Shown piece after piece: positions 1 through 8,562 of a stretch of DNA of 64,000 bases. Each line of letters opens with the position of its first letter. Within the stretch, counting starts at the first letter, position 1. Origin of the DNA: Nostoc sp. S13 (GTDB lineage: Bacteria; Cyanobacteriota; Cyanobacteriia; Cyanobacteriales; Nostocaceae); NCBI RefSeq assembly GCF_029379315.1, contig NZ_JAQYWQ010000006.1:13811-77810 (forward strand), given 5' to 3'. Both the position numbers and the translations under genes were made by a program. The notes beneath the pieces were generated by a model. That model ran no database searches, was not told where the DNA came from, and worked only from the letters and a program-made list of their open reading frames with translations.

Positions 1-583
1 GTGTTGTATCTCGCGGGATAACTTGGGTTGGTGTTGGTTTTGTATCTCGCGGGATAACTTGGGTTGGTGTTGGTTTTGTAGCTGGTGGGGCAGTTGGTTT
101 TGTATCTGGTGGCGTAGTTGGAGTTGTATCTGGTGGCGTAGTTGGAGTTGTATCTGGTGGCGTAGTTGGAGTTGTATCTGGTGGCGTAGTTGGAGTTGTA
201 TCTGGTGGCGTAGTTGGAGTTGTATCTGGTGGCGTAGTTGGAGTTGTATCTGGTGGGGCAGTTGGGGTTGTATCTGGTGGCGGAGTTGGGGTTGTATCTG
301 GTGGGGCAGTTGGAGTTGTATCTGGTGGCGGAGTTGGGGTTGTATCTGGTGGTGGTGTTGGGGTTGTATCTGGTGGGGCAGTTGGGGTTGTATCTGGTGG
401 CGGAGTTGGGGTTGTATCTGGTGGTGGAGTTGGAGTTGGGTTTGATGTTGGTGGTGCGTCTGGCTGAGGTTGGGCTAAAGACACCTGTAAATATGGTTCT
501 AAAGCAATAACGAAACTGCTAATAGCAACTAAATAAGCTTTAGAAACTAGCAATATCAGTTTGATAAATGGTTTTTGATTCAT
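1..583 (-). CDS. Exported Pro/Thr octapeptide-repeat protein, 3' part outside window
   Basis: Minus-strand frame opens at the ATG at 583 and stays open to the window edge (194 codons). The start is supported by GAGGAG six to seven bases upstream. Residues 1-40 form a hydrophobic, signal-peptide-like start ending near LAQPQP. From about residue 50 the protein is low complexity: 15 units of an octapeptide of the type PDTTPT(P/A/T)P, then two 12-residue units containing TQVIPRDTKP. Such Pro/Thr stretches are typical of extended extracytoplasmic linkers. No catalytic domain is visible because the gene is cut, so function is unknown. The opposite strand is also open here, but its Trp/Cys-rich translation is a by-product of the repeat. 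Confidence 0.7.
   Translation of the reverse strand, partial: MNQKPFIKLILLVSKAYLVAISSFVIALEPYLQVSLAQPQPDAPPTSNPTPTPPPDTTPTPPPDTTPTAPPDTTPTPPPDTTPTPPPDTTPTAPPDTTPTPPPDTTPTAPPDTTPTTPPDTTPTTPPDTTPTTPPDTTPTTPPDTTPTTPPDTTPTTPPDTKPTAPPATKPTPTQVIPRDTKPTPTQVIPRDTT
5..436. repeat. Tandem repeats (2 x 36 bp, then 15 x 24 bp) inside a CDS
   Basis: Positions 5-76 hold two near-identical 36-bp units. Positions 77-436 hold fifteen 24-bp units (core TGTATCTGGTGG). Both periods are multiples of three, so copy-number change keeps the minus-strand frame. Several adjacent 24-bp units (about 101-245) are almost identical, which suggests recent slippage expansion. Confidence 0.9.
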
Positions 584-1280
584 TGTCCACTCCTCTAAAA
601 TATCAACACTTAGCAAAGATGTAATATGCTCATTATCCAGGGTAAGCGCATCTTGTCAATAAGAACCCCTCAGTATCAATAAAACTAAAAAATATCGCCT
701 TAAGGCTTGCGGCTTGCTTATTGACAAAATATTAGGCGTAGGCGTAGCCCGTCGTAGGTCTTACCCTGAGTCCTACGCCGTTCGCCGAGCGCGATGCCCT
801 GAGCTTGCCGTTCGCGGAGCGTCTCATAGAGAAGGGTCTCGTAGAGAAGGGCATCGCTTTCAACGTTGGAAAATCAATCAAACGATAAATCCTGATTGTT
901 TCGTTTATATATAAACAAAAGCAAGGCATCAGAAAGCGCTAGAACTAAAATGGCAGTAAGCTAATCGTCATTCATTTTTCCAGAATGATTCGCTTGTAGT
1001 AAGGACTTCAGCCCTGCTTTTATGCAACTTAAATGCTCATTAGCTTAGTTCTATACGCTCATAATAAGTAAATTTACAATCTTTAATTGATATTATTATA
1101 ACAACTTATTTATTAATTCAAAAATATAGGAATCCTAAATCATTAAAAACTTTAACTAGGCTGGGCATTGCCCATGCTACTAGACAGAACAAAAAGTTAA
1201 AAATAACATCAACTTTCCTCGTATTTTATGATAATTAATTAGCGGGAATTAACTAGAAAACAGACTTCTGAAATAACACA
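584..1280. other. Intergenic region with palindromic dispersed repeat
   Basis: No convincing gene. Positions 720-870 hold a cluster of Nostoc-type palindromic repeats: GCGATGCCCT at 791-800 pairs perfectly with AGGGCATCGC at 848-857, and the variants TCTCATAGAGAAGG and TCTCGTAGAGAAGG follow each other. Short open frames here are repeat translations. The rest is AT-rich spacer between the divergent starts and ends of the neighbouring genes. Confidence 0.6.
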
Positions 1281-2834
1281 CTAGTTGCAGCAAGTCTGAT
1301 TTTTTCCTTGCAATTTACCCTGATGCCAAATTCCACTTTTATGGATGCCATTCTGAGATATACAGGTTCCTTGACCATCAAATTTACTCTGCTTGAATTC
1401 ACCTATGTATTCGCAGCCATTTATATAAATAAATTTACCTAAACCTACGTAAGAATTATTATTGAACTGACCTACATAGCGACTTCCATCTTTAAATATG
1501 AAGGTTCCCATACCATCATATTTACCTTGGTTGATTTTTCCTTCATATTTATTACCATTTGCCAAAATGTAAGTTCCACAACCGTTGGGCTGTCCATTTT
1601 TTAGTTCTCCATAATATTTATTATTATGATTTTTCTGATCTACCCAGTTGGGTCGAGTATTTGGGACTGGAGATATAGGTTCTGGGCATGTTTCTGCATC
1701 AGTTATAGGTTGTTTTATACCTGGTATTTCTGGCGTTGTCAACCCTGGCTGGGGTGTAAGTTCTCCTGCATTAGGTAATGGTTGTTTTGGAACGAGTGTC
1801 GGTTGTTCCGAATTAGGTATAGGTTGTCCCGAATTTGGAATACGCGTCAGATTAGTTGTGGGTTGTCTTGAAAAATTTATAAATAATAATCCGATCCCAA
1901 AAAGTAGACTTACTAAGACTCCGGCGCCAATCAAAAGTCTCTGGTTTGCTATAAAAAAATGTGATGGTGGTGAAATTGATGAAGGCGGTGGTGTTACCTG
2001 TATGGATTCAGATGATGCTGCTGTTAGGGCTTGCAACGCCTCACCTGCTGTTTGATAGCGTTCCTTAAAGTTAGAACGTATCATTTTATCTAACACATTT
2101 GCTAGAAACGGGCTAACTGAAGCCCGATCTCGCCAAATTATTTCAAAAGTGTCTGGATTTTTCGGTAGTTCTTGGGGTCTAATCCCAGTTAAAGCGTAAA
2201 TTCCCAACATTCCCACTGCATAAACATCGCTGGATAACTTGGGATACCCATTTAACTGTTCGTTAGGCATATAGCCAGAAGTGCCAATAACAACAGAGAC
2301 GTTGGTTACTTCTTGAGGATTGACTGTTAATTTGCTAATTTCCTTAACAGATCCAAAGTCTATTAATACTATTTTGCCGTCACTATTACGGCGCATTAAG
2401 TTTTGTGCTTTTATGTCTCGATGAATGATATTTTGATTATGAATAATTGTTAATACTTCTAAGATTTCTTTTAAAAGCTGTGTTACATTAGCTTCACTTA
2501 ACTTATTACCAGAGAAAATTTCCTGACTCAAATCATGTCCATCAATATATTCTTGTACTAGATAAAATTCACCCTCTTCTTCAAAGTGGGCAAAAAGTTG
2601 TGGAATTTGACTGTACTCACGACCTAAGCGATATAAAGCTTTCGCTTCCTTGTTAAAAAAATTAATAAAGATTTGTAACTCTTCTGGGCTTTGCCTTTGC
2701 CGAAGATTTTTGACAACACACAGAGGATGGTCAGGTAAATCTAAATCTTCAGCTAAATAGGTGATTCCGAAGCTACCGCTTCCCAATAGCTTGATTATTT
2801 TATAGCGATTGCGGAGAATATGACTGGCAAGCAT
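1281..2834 (-). CDS. Ser/Thr protein kinase with C-terminal MORN repeats
   Basis: 517 residues. A eukaryotic-type kinase domain spans about 10-270, with Gly-loop GSGSFG (17-22), Lys42, catalytic HRD (138-140) with Lys142 and Asn145, and DFG (159-161), so it should be active. A Pro/Ser-rich linker leads to one membrane segment (about 300-321) and another Pro-rich linker. The C-terminal part (about 405-505) has MORN-type units (YYGELKNGQPNG, YEGKINQGKYDGMG and similar). The kinase would be cytoplasmic and the MORN part on the other side of the membrane. Substrate is unknown. It lies downstream of the scytonemin genes, separated by a MITE, and I see no link to pigment synthesis. Confidence 0.9.
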   Translation of the reverse strand: MLASHILRNRYKIIKLLGSGSFGITYLAEDLDLPDHPLCVVKNLRQRQSPEELQIFINFFNKEAKALYRLGREYSQIPQLFAHFEEEGEFYLVQEYIDGHDLSQEIFSGNKLSEANVTQLLKEILEVLTIIHNQNIIHRDIKAQNLMRRNSDGKIVLIDFGSVKEISKLTVNPQEVTNVSVVIGTSGYMPNEQLNGYPKLSSDVYAVGMLGIYALTGIRPQELPKNPDTFEIIWRDRASVSPFLANVLDKMIRSNFKERYQTAGEALQALTAASSESIQVTPPPSSISPPSHFFIANQRLLIGAGVLVSLLFGIGLLFINFSRQPTTNLTRIPNSGQPIPNSEQPTLVPKQPLPNAGELTPQPGLTTPEIPGIKQPITDAETCPEPISPVPNTRPNWVDQKNHNNKYYGELKNGQPNGCGTYILANGNKYEGKINQGKYDGMGTFIFKDGSRYVGQFNNNSYVGLGKFIYINGCEYIGEFKQSKFDGQGTCISQNGIHKSGIWHQGKLQGKNQTCCN

Positions 2835-3154
2835 TGAATTTAACCATCAGTAAAGAGAAATGATGTTTTCATTTTGCCATACTTAAACTAACTAACAACT
2901 GTTCTCTAAACTCGCAGCTTTTTGCTATCTTTAATCAATCCACTGTAAGCAGACCCAAAGCGCAGTGCTTTATTTTTAACGTAGGGGTAGCCCACCGTAC
3001 GCATCGCCTGTAAAAAAATATGTACTCAATCGTGATGCATTGAGTGGAGAATAATCATAGAGAAAAGAATATCCCTAAACTTCCTTCAATCGATGTCCAA
3101 TATGAATACACTGTCGGAATCGAGAGTGAAACTTTATTTGTGTCGCACTGTACC

Positions 3155-3401
3155 AGGACTTACGCAATTGAAGAAGAATACATTCGTCAGAATTCAGGAG
3201 TCAGAATGCAATCAGTGGGGGATTCAGACCCGCCACTGATTGAAGACCACCAAATTTTCTTGTTTTGTGGGGGTCTTAAACGCCGTTTATTCATCCACCA
3301 GTCGCACAAAATACCCAAGTGAATTCTGGCGACTGGCACCTTTATTCTGTTTGATAACTACATGAATTGCCCTAAAGCGCGTGTAGTTTTGCGTAAGTCC
3401 T
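3155..3401. mobile_element. 247-bp MITE with 13-bp terminal inverted repeats
   Basis: AGGACTTACGCAA at 3155-3167 is the perfect reverse complement of TTGCGTAAGTCCT at 3389-3401. The interior (about 3165-3345) is related to a second copy in opposite orientation at 59891-60080. The element encodes no transposase. It lies six bases beyond the trpB stop codon, so it may supply the end of the trpB transcript. A 92-residue open frame at 3044-3322 is largely this repeat and is not called as a gene. Confidence 0.8.
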
Positions 3402-3406
3402 ATATA

Positions 3407-4648
3407 CTAGTGATTCAGGACTTTTGCGACGGTTTGCACATCCTTGTCACCTCTGCCAGAGCAATTGATGACAATGCGGGGGCTGCCTTCTAACTGAGGA
3501 CAAAGGGTTTCTAGATAAGCGATCGCATGAGCAGTTTCCAAGGCTGGAATAATCCCTTCTAATTGCGAAAGCCTTTGAAATGCATCTAACGCCTGTTTAT
3601 CGGTAACACTGTAATATTCGGCGCGACCAAGATCCATTAAATAACTATGTTCAGGGCCAACGCCGGGATAGTCTAATCCTGCGCTAATTGAATGAGCTTC
3701 GATTACTTGACCATCATCATCTTGGAGTAAATAGCTCATTGCACCGTGCAATACACCTATTCGCCCTTTTGTCAAGGTAGCAGCGTGCTTTTCTGTGTTT
3801 ACACCTTCACCTGCCGCTTCCACTCCGATTAGGCGCACCGAAGGTTCATGCACAAAATCATTGAATAAGCCGATCGCATTGGAACCTCCACCCACGCAAG
3901 CCAGTAGAATATCTGGTAATCCTCCCCATTTTTCTAGAGACTGAGCGCGAGTTTCTACACCGATTATCACGTGGAAATCACGGACAATCATCGGGTAGGG
4001 ATGGGGCCCGGCAACAGAACCCAGGATGTAATGGGTTGTTTCCACATTCGTCACCCAATCCCGAATTGCTTCAGAAGTTGCATCCTTGAGAGTTCCCGTA
4101 CCTGCCTCTACTGGACGAACTTCTGCCCCCATCAACTTCATGCGAAACACGTTCAGGGCTTGGCGTTCCATATCGTGGACGCCCATGTAAATCACACATT
4201 TCAAACCAAACCGCGCACATACAGTTGCAGTCGCAACCCCGTGTTGACCTGCCCCTGTCTCTGCGATAATCCGTTGCTTGCCCATGCGCTTGGCTAGCAA
4301 CACTTGAGCCAAAGCATTATTAATTTTGTGAGCGCCTGTATGATTTAAATCTTCGCGCTTTAAATAAATTTGCGCTCCCGTGCCATCTGGTCTAGCGTAG
4401 TTTGTTGTCAGCCGTTCAGCAAAATATAATGGGCTGGGCCGTCCCACATAGTCACGTAATAAGTTTTGCAGTTCCGCTTGGAAACTCGGCTCATTGCGAT
4501 ATTGATGAAACGCCGCTTCCAACTCAGTTAATGCAGGCATTAAAGTTTCTGGGACGTATTTACCGCCGAATTTTCCAAACCTACCCAAAGAATCTGGTTG
4601 GACAGTTGCAGCCGAAATCGTAGTGTTGATATCTTGTATGCTTACCAT
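3407..4648 (-). CDS. trpB: Tryptophan synthase beta chain
   Basis: 413 residues, full length for TrpB. It joins indole and L-serine to give tryptophan, using pyridoxal phosphate. The PLP lysine lies in [11 protein letters not shown] (Lys108), and the GGGSNAIG phosphate-binding loop and the C-terminal [10 protein letters not shown] are present. AAGGA precedes the ATG by about nine bases. It is the last gene of the minus-strand scytonemin/aromatic run, 50 bp after tyrP. Being clustered with pigment genes, it is probably a cluster-dedicated copy that feeds tryptophan to ScyB, with a housekeeping trpB elsewhere (inference). In Nostoc punctiforme trpD and aroG follow trpB; here a MITE and a kinase gene follow. 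Confidence 0.95.
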   Translation of the reverse strand: MVSIQDINTTISAATVQPDSLGRFGKFGGKYVPETLMPALTELEAAFHQYRNEPSFQAELQNLLRDYVGRPSPLYFAERLTTNYARPDGTGAQIYLKREDLNHTGAHKINNALAQVLLAKRMGKQRIIAETGAGQHGVATATVCARFGLKCVIYMGVHDMERQALNVFRMKLMGAEVRPVEAGTGTLKDATSEAIRDWVTNVETTHYILGSVAGPHPYPMIVRDFHVIIGVETRAQSLEKWGGLPDILLACVGGGSNAIGLFNDFVHEPSVRLIGVEAAGEGVNTEKHAATLTKGRIGVLHGAMSYLLQDDDGQVIEAHSISAGLDYPGVGPEHSYLMDLGRAEYYSVTDKQALDAFQRLSQLEGIIPALETAHAIAYLETLCPQLEGSPRIVINCSGRGDKDVQTVAKVLNH

Positions 4649-4698
4649 TGATTAAAATCCTTTTACGTTCAAGTATTTTTTACTCTCGTTCTAACTTT

Positions 4699-5970
4699 TT
4701 AGAACTTATGCCACATATGAAAAAACTTATGCCACAGATAAAATTCTCTTCCCGCTTTCTTTTCAAAGGTTTCGTAAGTATAGCCCAGTTTTCTGTGATT
4801 CAAAACGTCTATAGGCCGCACCAAATCGTCCGAGTCAAAATTTGGTAATAGAGATACTAAATCTCCTAATGCCGTAGCTTTAGGGGTAGACATACCGCCG
4901 TCCCAAGGCCACATTCGGTCTTTAAGATTGTGTCCATAAGGCTGACCATCAGCAGGATAAAAATCGCTACCTTGATGACCGTTGTCTTGCCATTCAGCCC
5001 AGAGGCGGTCTATATTCGCATGATGCAACCAAAACACTGGGTCATAAGGTGAACTGGGGATATTGCTCATTGTACCTAAAGGCTTAAACTTTATGGGTGT
5101 CCTACTCGCGTCTATCTCTACCCCACCAACTAAACCATGAATGTAATTGTGTATGAATCCTCCTGGGGTAATTTTACCTTGCTCATCTACAGAGATAAAT
5201 CCTTCCAAAGCAGGGCGAAATAGAGAATAGTTATTAAGAGCAAGGGCACGCTCAATATCTTTTTTGGGCAGAGGGTAATCACTGGCAGGAGGTAATCGTA
5301 GAAAGCGTACAAGTGATGTACCTAGTGATATGTTGGTATCTGGGTCAATGTTTAAGACTGGATTCATAACCCAGCCATTTGCAGCAGAAAAAGCCCCAGA
5401 CTGTACAGCGCCGCCTGTAAAATTTCCCTGATTTGGAATTTTGATGGTTACTCCTTGACCGTTAGAACCAAGAAAGTCATCCTTAAAAATCACATCAAGT
5501 GCTATGGGGTCAGTCAAATCCCAGTATGGGAGGCTAACAGTTGGGTCTACTGCTTGCAGAGCTTGTTCAAATCTGCGGATATATTCTCGATGCCAAGGGA
5601 AAAAGGCGGCATTTTCATGAGCAAGTTCCTGAACCGAACCATCGGAATGCCCTTTATGGTTATGAATCAAGCGTGTTGCCCCTAAATGTATGGCAACAAA
5701 TTGGTCGTAAATACTGACCTTGCTACCTGCGGGAATTATCGTTTTTAAGGTTTTGATAGCCTTAACAAAGGCTGTTTTTTCTGCTGGTGTCAGGTCAGTT
5801 GCGTTCTTTCTGACAGCTTGGTGAGCCTGTTGTGGTGGAAAATTGTAATGCCAATGATATTTGTATTGTCCGTGATCAGTGCGATCGTGGGCAAAGACTG
5901 TAAGGGCGCAGGCGCTAACTAAAAGTACGCTATAAATTAATATTTTGACAGATTTCAGCAGGAGTTTCAT
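4699..5970 (-). CDS. tyrP: Tyrosinase-like copper oxidase (scytonemin cluster TyrP)
   Basis: About 423 residues from the ATG at 5970; a TTG at 5988 would add six. A hydrophobic leader (about residues 1-27) predicts export. The CuA side is seen in HENAAFFPWHREY. The CuB side is seen in HNYIHG and DPVFWLHHANIDRLW, a classic tyrosinase signature. It is expected to oxidise phenolic precursors outside the cytoplasm. The C-terminus ends in an odd LWHKFFHMWHKF, which comes from a short DNA duplication around 4708-4737. It lies between trpA and trpB in the scytonemin cluster. A role in oxidative dimerisation is proposed in the literature but cannot be read from sequence. Confidence 0.88.
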   Translation of the reverse strand: MKLLLKSVKILIYSVLLVSACALTVFAHDRTDHGQYKYHWHYNFPPQQAHQAVRKNATDLTPAEKTAFVKAIKTLKTIIPAGSKVSIYDQFVAIHLGATRLIHNHKGHSDGSVQELAHENAAFFPWHREYIRRFEQALQAVDPTVSLPYWDLTDPIALDVIFKDDFLGSNGQGVTIKIPNQGNFTGGAVQSGAFSAANGWVMNPVLNIDPDTNISLGTSLVRFLRLPPASDYPLPKKDIERALALNNYSLFRPALEGFISVDEQGKITPGGFIHNYIHGLVGGVEIDASRTPIKFKPLGTMSNIPSSPYDPVFWLHHANIDRLWAEWQDNGHQGSDFYPADGQPYGHNLKDRMWPWDGGMSTPKATALGDLVSLLPNFDSDDLVRPIDVLNHRKLGYTYETFEKKAGREFYLWHKFFHMWHKF

Positions 5971-6382
5971 TGTCTTAGGGATTTGCAAGAAATAAATTAT
6001 CCAAGAAAACGAACCACAGAGGCGCAGAGAAGCCAGTGCGTTGCGGTGAGGCAGTCGCTCAGAGGGGGTTTCCCCCGTTGTAGCAACTGGCGCGGCACGG
6101 AGAAAGGAGCAAGAAAGAGAAATTAAGAAGTCAGAATTTAGAACTCCCTAAGTTGGGCAAGGCTGTTTCGTTCCCTAAAAAACTTTAAAAATCAAGGGTT
6201 ATAGCAATTAAAAATTAGTTATTTTGTTACCAGCGTGCCGATAAAATGAACTATCTTACTGATATTTAAGTGCTTAAATGTTCATCTCAGGGTCACTTTT
6301 ACTTACAATTTTCTCGCTAACCATCTTGACAAATCCTGTTTGAAAGGGAATGAAACAGCCCTGCCTATGTTGGGGGGTAAAT
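5971..6382. other. tyrP upstream region with long inverted repeat
   Basis: No gene seen. GGCTGTTTCGTTCCCT (6161-6176) is matched in reverse complement, with one mismatch, by AGGGAATGAAACAGCC (6345-6360), bounding a roughly 200-bp AT-rich block that looks like a small non-autonomous element. Positions 6010-6110 carry another repeat-like GC-rich stretch. A tyrP promoter must lie here or be bypassed by read-through from trpA. Confidence 0.5.
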
Positions 6383-7216
6383 TTATCTCACCTCTTGAAG
6401 AGATGGACTTTCGCGCCGACTTTCTGTAATGGCTGTTTTAAGTTCTTGACAAAGTTTTTCTACTGCTTGCAGTCCTTCAATTGGGCTACCTTCAGCTAAC
6501 CGTTTAACAAAGGCACTACCAACAATCACCGCATCTGCACCCCATTCCATTACTTGGTGTGCTTGTTCTGGATCTGAGATGCCAAAACCAACGCCAATGG
6601 GTTTATCGGTGACACTTCGCAAATCTGTAATTAAATGCTTTACGCGGTTTTGGAGTTGAGAGCGGATACCTGTAACACCTGTAACGCTCACCAGGTAGAT
6701 AAAACCCTGAGATTGACGAGCGATCGCTTCAATCCTATCTTTGGAACTGGTAGGAGCTACGAGTAAAATTACCTCAATTCCGAAAGATGCGGCGGTTTGT
6801 ATTAATTCTTCTGCCTCTTCTAAGGGTAAGTCTGGCACTACCAGCCCTCGCACCCCAGCAGCGGCAATTTTTCCCAAAAATGACTTAATACCCCGGTGCA
6901 AAATGGGATTGTAGTAAGTAAATAGAATTATCGGCGCTTTCAGGCTAGGACTCACCCTTTGTAACATCTCTAGCACTTGCTCTAATTTAGTGCCTTTTTG
7001 CAAAGCGCGGGTTGCTGCTGCTTGAATCACAGGCCCATCTGCAAGAGGATCGGAGTAAGGAACGCCCAACTCGATAAAGTCAGCACCATTGCGATCTAAA
7101 ATGCGTAAAGCCTCGGCGGTGGTTTCTAAGTTAGGATCGCCTGCTGTGATAAAAGGGATTAAAGCACACTGTTGGCGATCGCGTAAAGTTTGAAAGGAAG
7201 TGGAGATAAAAGTCAT
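6383..7216 (-). CDS. trpA: Tryptophan synthase alpha chain
   Basis: 277 residues, slightly longer at the C-terminus than usual. It cleaves indole-3-glycerol phosphate to indole and glyceraldehyde-3-phosphate, passing indole to TrpB. Catalytic Glu49 ([11 protein letters not shown]) and Asp60 (LADGP) fall at the canonical positions, and phosphate-binding GVGFGIS and [10 protein letters not shown] are present. It follows trpC after a 161-bp gap and belongs to the cluster's tryptophan branch. A housekeeping paralogue probably exists elsewhere (inference). Confidence 0.95.
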   Translation of the reverse strand: MTFISTSFQTLRDRQQCALIPFITAGDPNLETTAEALRILDRNGADFIELGVPYSDPLADGPVIQAAATRALQKGTKLEQVLEMLQRVSPSLKAPIILFTYYNPILHRGIKSFLGKIAAAGVRGLVVPDLPLEEAEELIQTAASFGIEVILLVAPTSSKDRIEAIARQSQGFIYLVSVTGVTGIRSQLQNRVKHLITDLRSVTDKPIGVGFGISDPEQAHQVMEWGADAVIVGSAFVKRLAEGSPIEGLQAVEKLCQELKTAITESRRESPSLQEVR

Positions 7217-7302
7217 GCCGAAAAATAGTTAATAGTTGGTTAATAGTTGTGGAAGAATCAATATTTAGCAATCAGGGATGTCCAGCCGACATTTTTTGTC
7301 GT

Positions 7303-7344
7303 CGAGTCTTTGAACTCCATTAACGAGTCTTTGAACTCCATTTA
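7303..7344. repeat. 21-bp direct repeat between trpC and trpA
   Basis: CGAGTCTTTGAACTCCATT occurs at 7303-7321 and again at 7324-7342. Just upstream, CCGACATTTTTTGTCGTCG can form a small hairpin. The function is unknown; it could be a duplicated binding site or simple slippage. Confidence 0.75.
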
Positions 7345-7377
7345 ATGAGTATCAGAGCTTTATTTTTTTGGCTCCCT

Positions 7378-8208
7378 TTAGAACTCAGTATTTAAAAGAC
7401 TATGCACAGCTTGTTCTACATCGCTTTGTTTAACTAAGGACTCTCCGATTAAAACTGCACGGGCGCCAGCCTCAGCGACAAAAGATAAATCAGCAGGTGT
7501 ATATAGTCCAGACTCACTGACGACGGTGATATCCAAACTTTGTAATTGTTGTTGACGTTCTGCTAAAAGTTGCTGTGTTGTTCCTAAATCAAGGGTAAAA
7601 TCTTCTAAATTGCGATTGTTGATTCCTACTAAATGTAAGTCGTCAAGCTTTAGCACTCGATCGAGTTCCGCTAAGGTATGGACTTCTACTAGTGCATTCA
7701 TCCCTAAATCGTGGATCACTCGCAAAAAATTTTGGAGTTCTTGATCTGATAAAATCGCAGCAATCAACAACACTGCATCTGCACCTGCTGTCCGTGCTAA
7801 ATAAATTTGATAGCGGTCAATGATGAACTCCTTGCACAGTAGGGGTAATGCCACTTGCTGACGCACATTACGCAGATTATCAAAACCGCCCTGAAAAAAC
7901 TTTTGGTCAGTCAGGACTGATAGACAAGCCGCACCGCCTCGTTCATAAGCTTGAGCAACAGCTACTGGATCAAAATCTGCGCGGATAATCCCACGGCTAG
8001 GTGATGCTTTTTTTACCTCGGCAATTAAGCTAGGTTGGTTGGGATTTTCCTGCAAAGCAGTCAGGAAATTTCGCACAGTCGGGGCTGCATTTAACTGTTT
8101 TCGCAAGGAGGCTAAAGGCAATTCTTGCTGCATTTGTGCAAGTTCTTGCTTTTTATGCAACACAATTTCTTCGAGAATATGGCGGGAAGTAACAACTTGG
8201 TTAATCAT
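7378..8208 (-). CDS. trpC: Indole-3-glycerol-phosphate synthase
   Basis: 276 residues. It closes the indole ring from carboxyphenylaminodeoxyribulose phosphate. Family motifs are visible: [14 protein letters not shown] (catalytic lysine region), [33 protein letters not shown] and VSESGL, with a C-terminal phosphate loop [10 protein letters not shown]. It lies between trpE and trpA in the same orientation. A repeat-filled gap of 330 bp separates it from trpE. Confidence 0.95.
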   Translation of the reverse strand: MINQVVTSRHILEEIVLHKKQELAQMQQELPLASLRKQLNAAPTVRNFLTALQENPNQPSLIAEVKKASPSRGIIRADFDPVAVAQAYERGGAACLSVLTDQKFFQGGFDNLRNVRQQVALPLLCKEFIIDRYQIYLARTAGADAVLLIAAILSDQELQNFLRVIHDLGMNALVEVHTLAELDRVLKLDDLHLVGINNRNLEDFTLDLGTTQQLLAERQQQLQSLDITVVSESGLYTPADLSFVAEAGARAVLIGESLVKQSDVEQAVHSLLNTEF

Positions 8209-8287
8209 AAACTGCTAGGGAAGTGGCAGGAGATGGGTAAATCACTAATTATCTTGTATTCTTGTTATTCTCGTTTCTCGTCGGTTT

Positions 8288-8520
8288 CTCGTTCCCAGAT
8301 TCCATCTGGGAATGCCTTCTATGCAGGCTCTGCCTGGCTGATACGACTAAAAACACTCTTAAACCAATTCGCAATTCGCAATTACGTTTTGTGACGGGGA
8401 TTTTAATTAGGGATCAAAACCTGCTGCCACAAGAGGCAGGGGAATTAAACTGAACATACTTTGTTAATCTATGAGGCGGAGCCTCAAGGATGGCATTCCC
8501 ATGCAGAGCATAGGAACGAG
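8288..8520. mobile_element. Palindromic MITE-like repeat between trpE and trpC
   Basis: CTCGTTCC at 8288-8295 is the reverse complement of GGAACGAG at 8513-8520. Inside are further inverted pieces (TTCCCAG..CTGGGAA at about 8292-8309, GGCTCTGCC, GGCATTCCC) and a GAGGCAGG hairpin near 8430. It belongs to the CGTTCCCAG-type repeat family also seen at 16826-16945. No coding capacity. Confidence 0.6.
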
Positions 8521-8529
8521 GCAACTCTT

Positions 8530-8562
8530 GACTAATGACTAATGACCAATGACTAATGACTC
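8530..8562. repeat. Heptanucleotide array overlapping the trpE 3' end
   Basis: About four and a half copies of GACTAAT/GACCAAT. On the minus strand the repeat supplies the last codons of trpE (ESLVIGH then stop), so the TrpE C-terminus has been replaced or extended by a short tandem repeat. A related fragment (TTAGTCATTAGTC) lies just upstream of trpE near 10771. Confidence 0.8.

Noticed and set aside
23-445. Plus-strand open frame of 140 residues rich in Trp, Cys and Ser
   Set aside because: It is the opposite reading of the 24-bp repeat; the minus strand has a ribosome site, signal peptide and sensible composition.
720-870. Possible structured RNA gene
   Set aside because: The palindromic core recurs at 36241, 40130 and 40545 and is a dispersed repeat family.
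3044-3322. Plus-strand 92-residue frame
   Set aside because: Most of it lies in the MITE and its sequence recurs, without an ORF, at 59891-60080.
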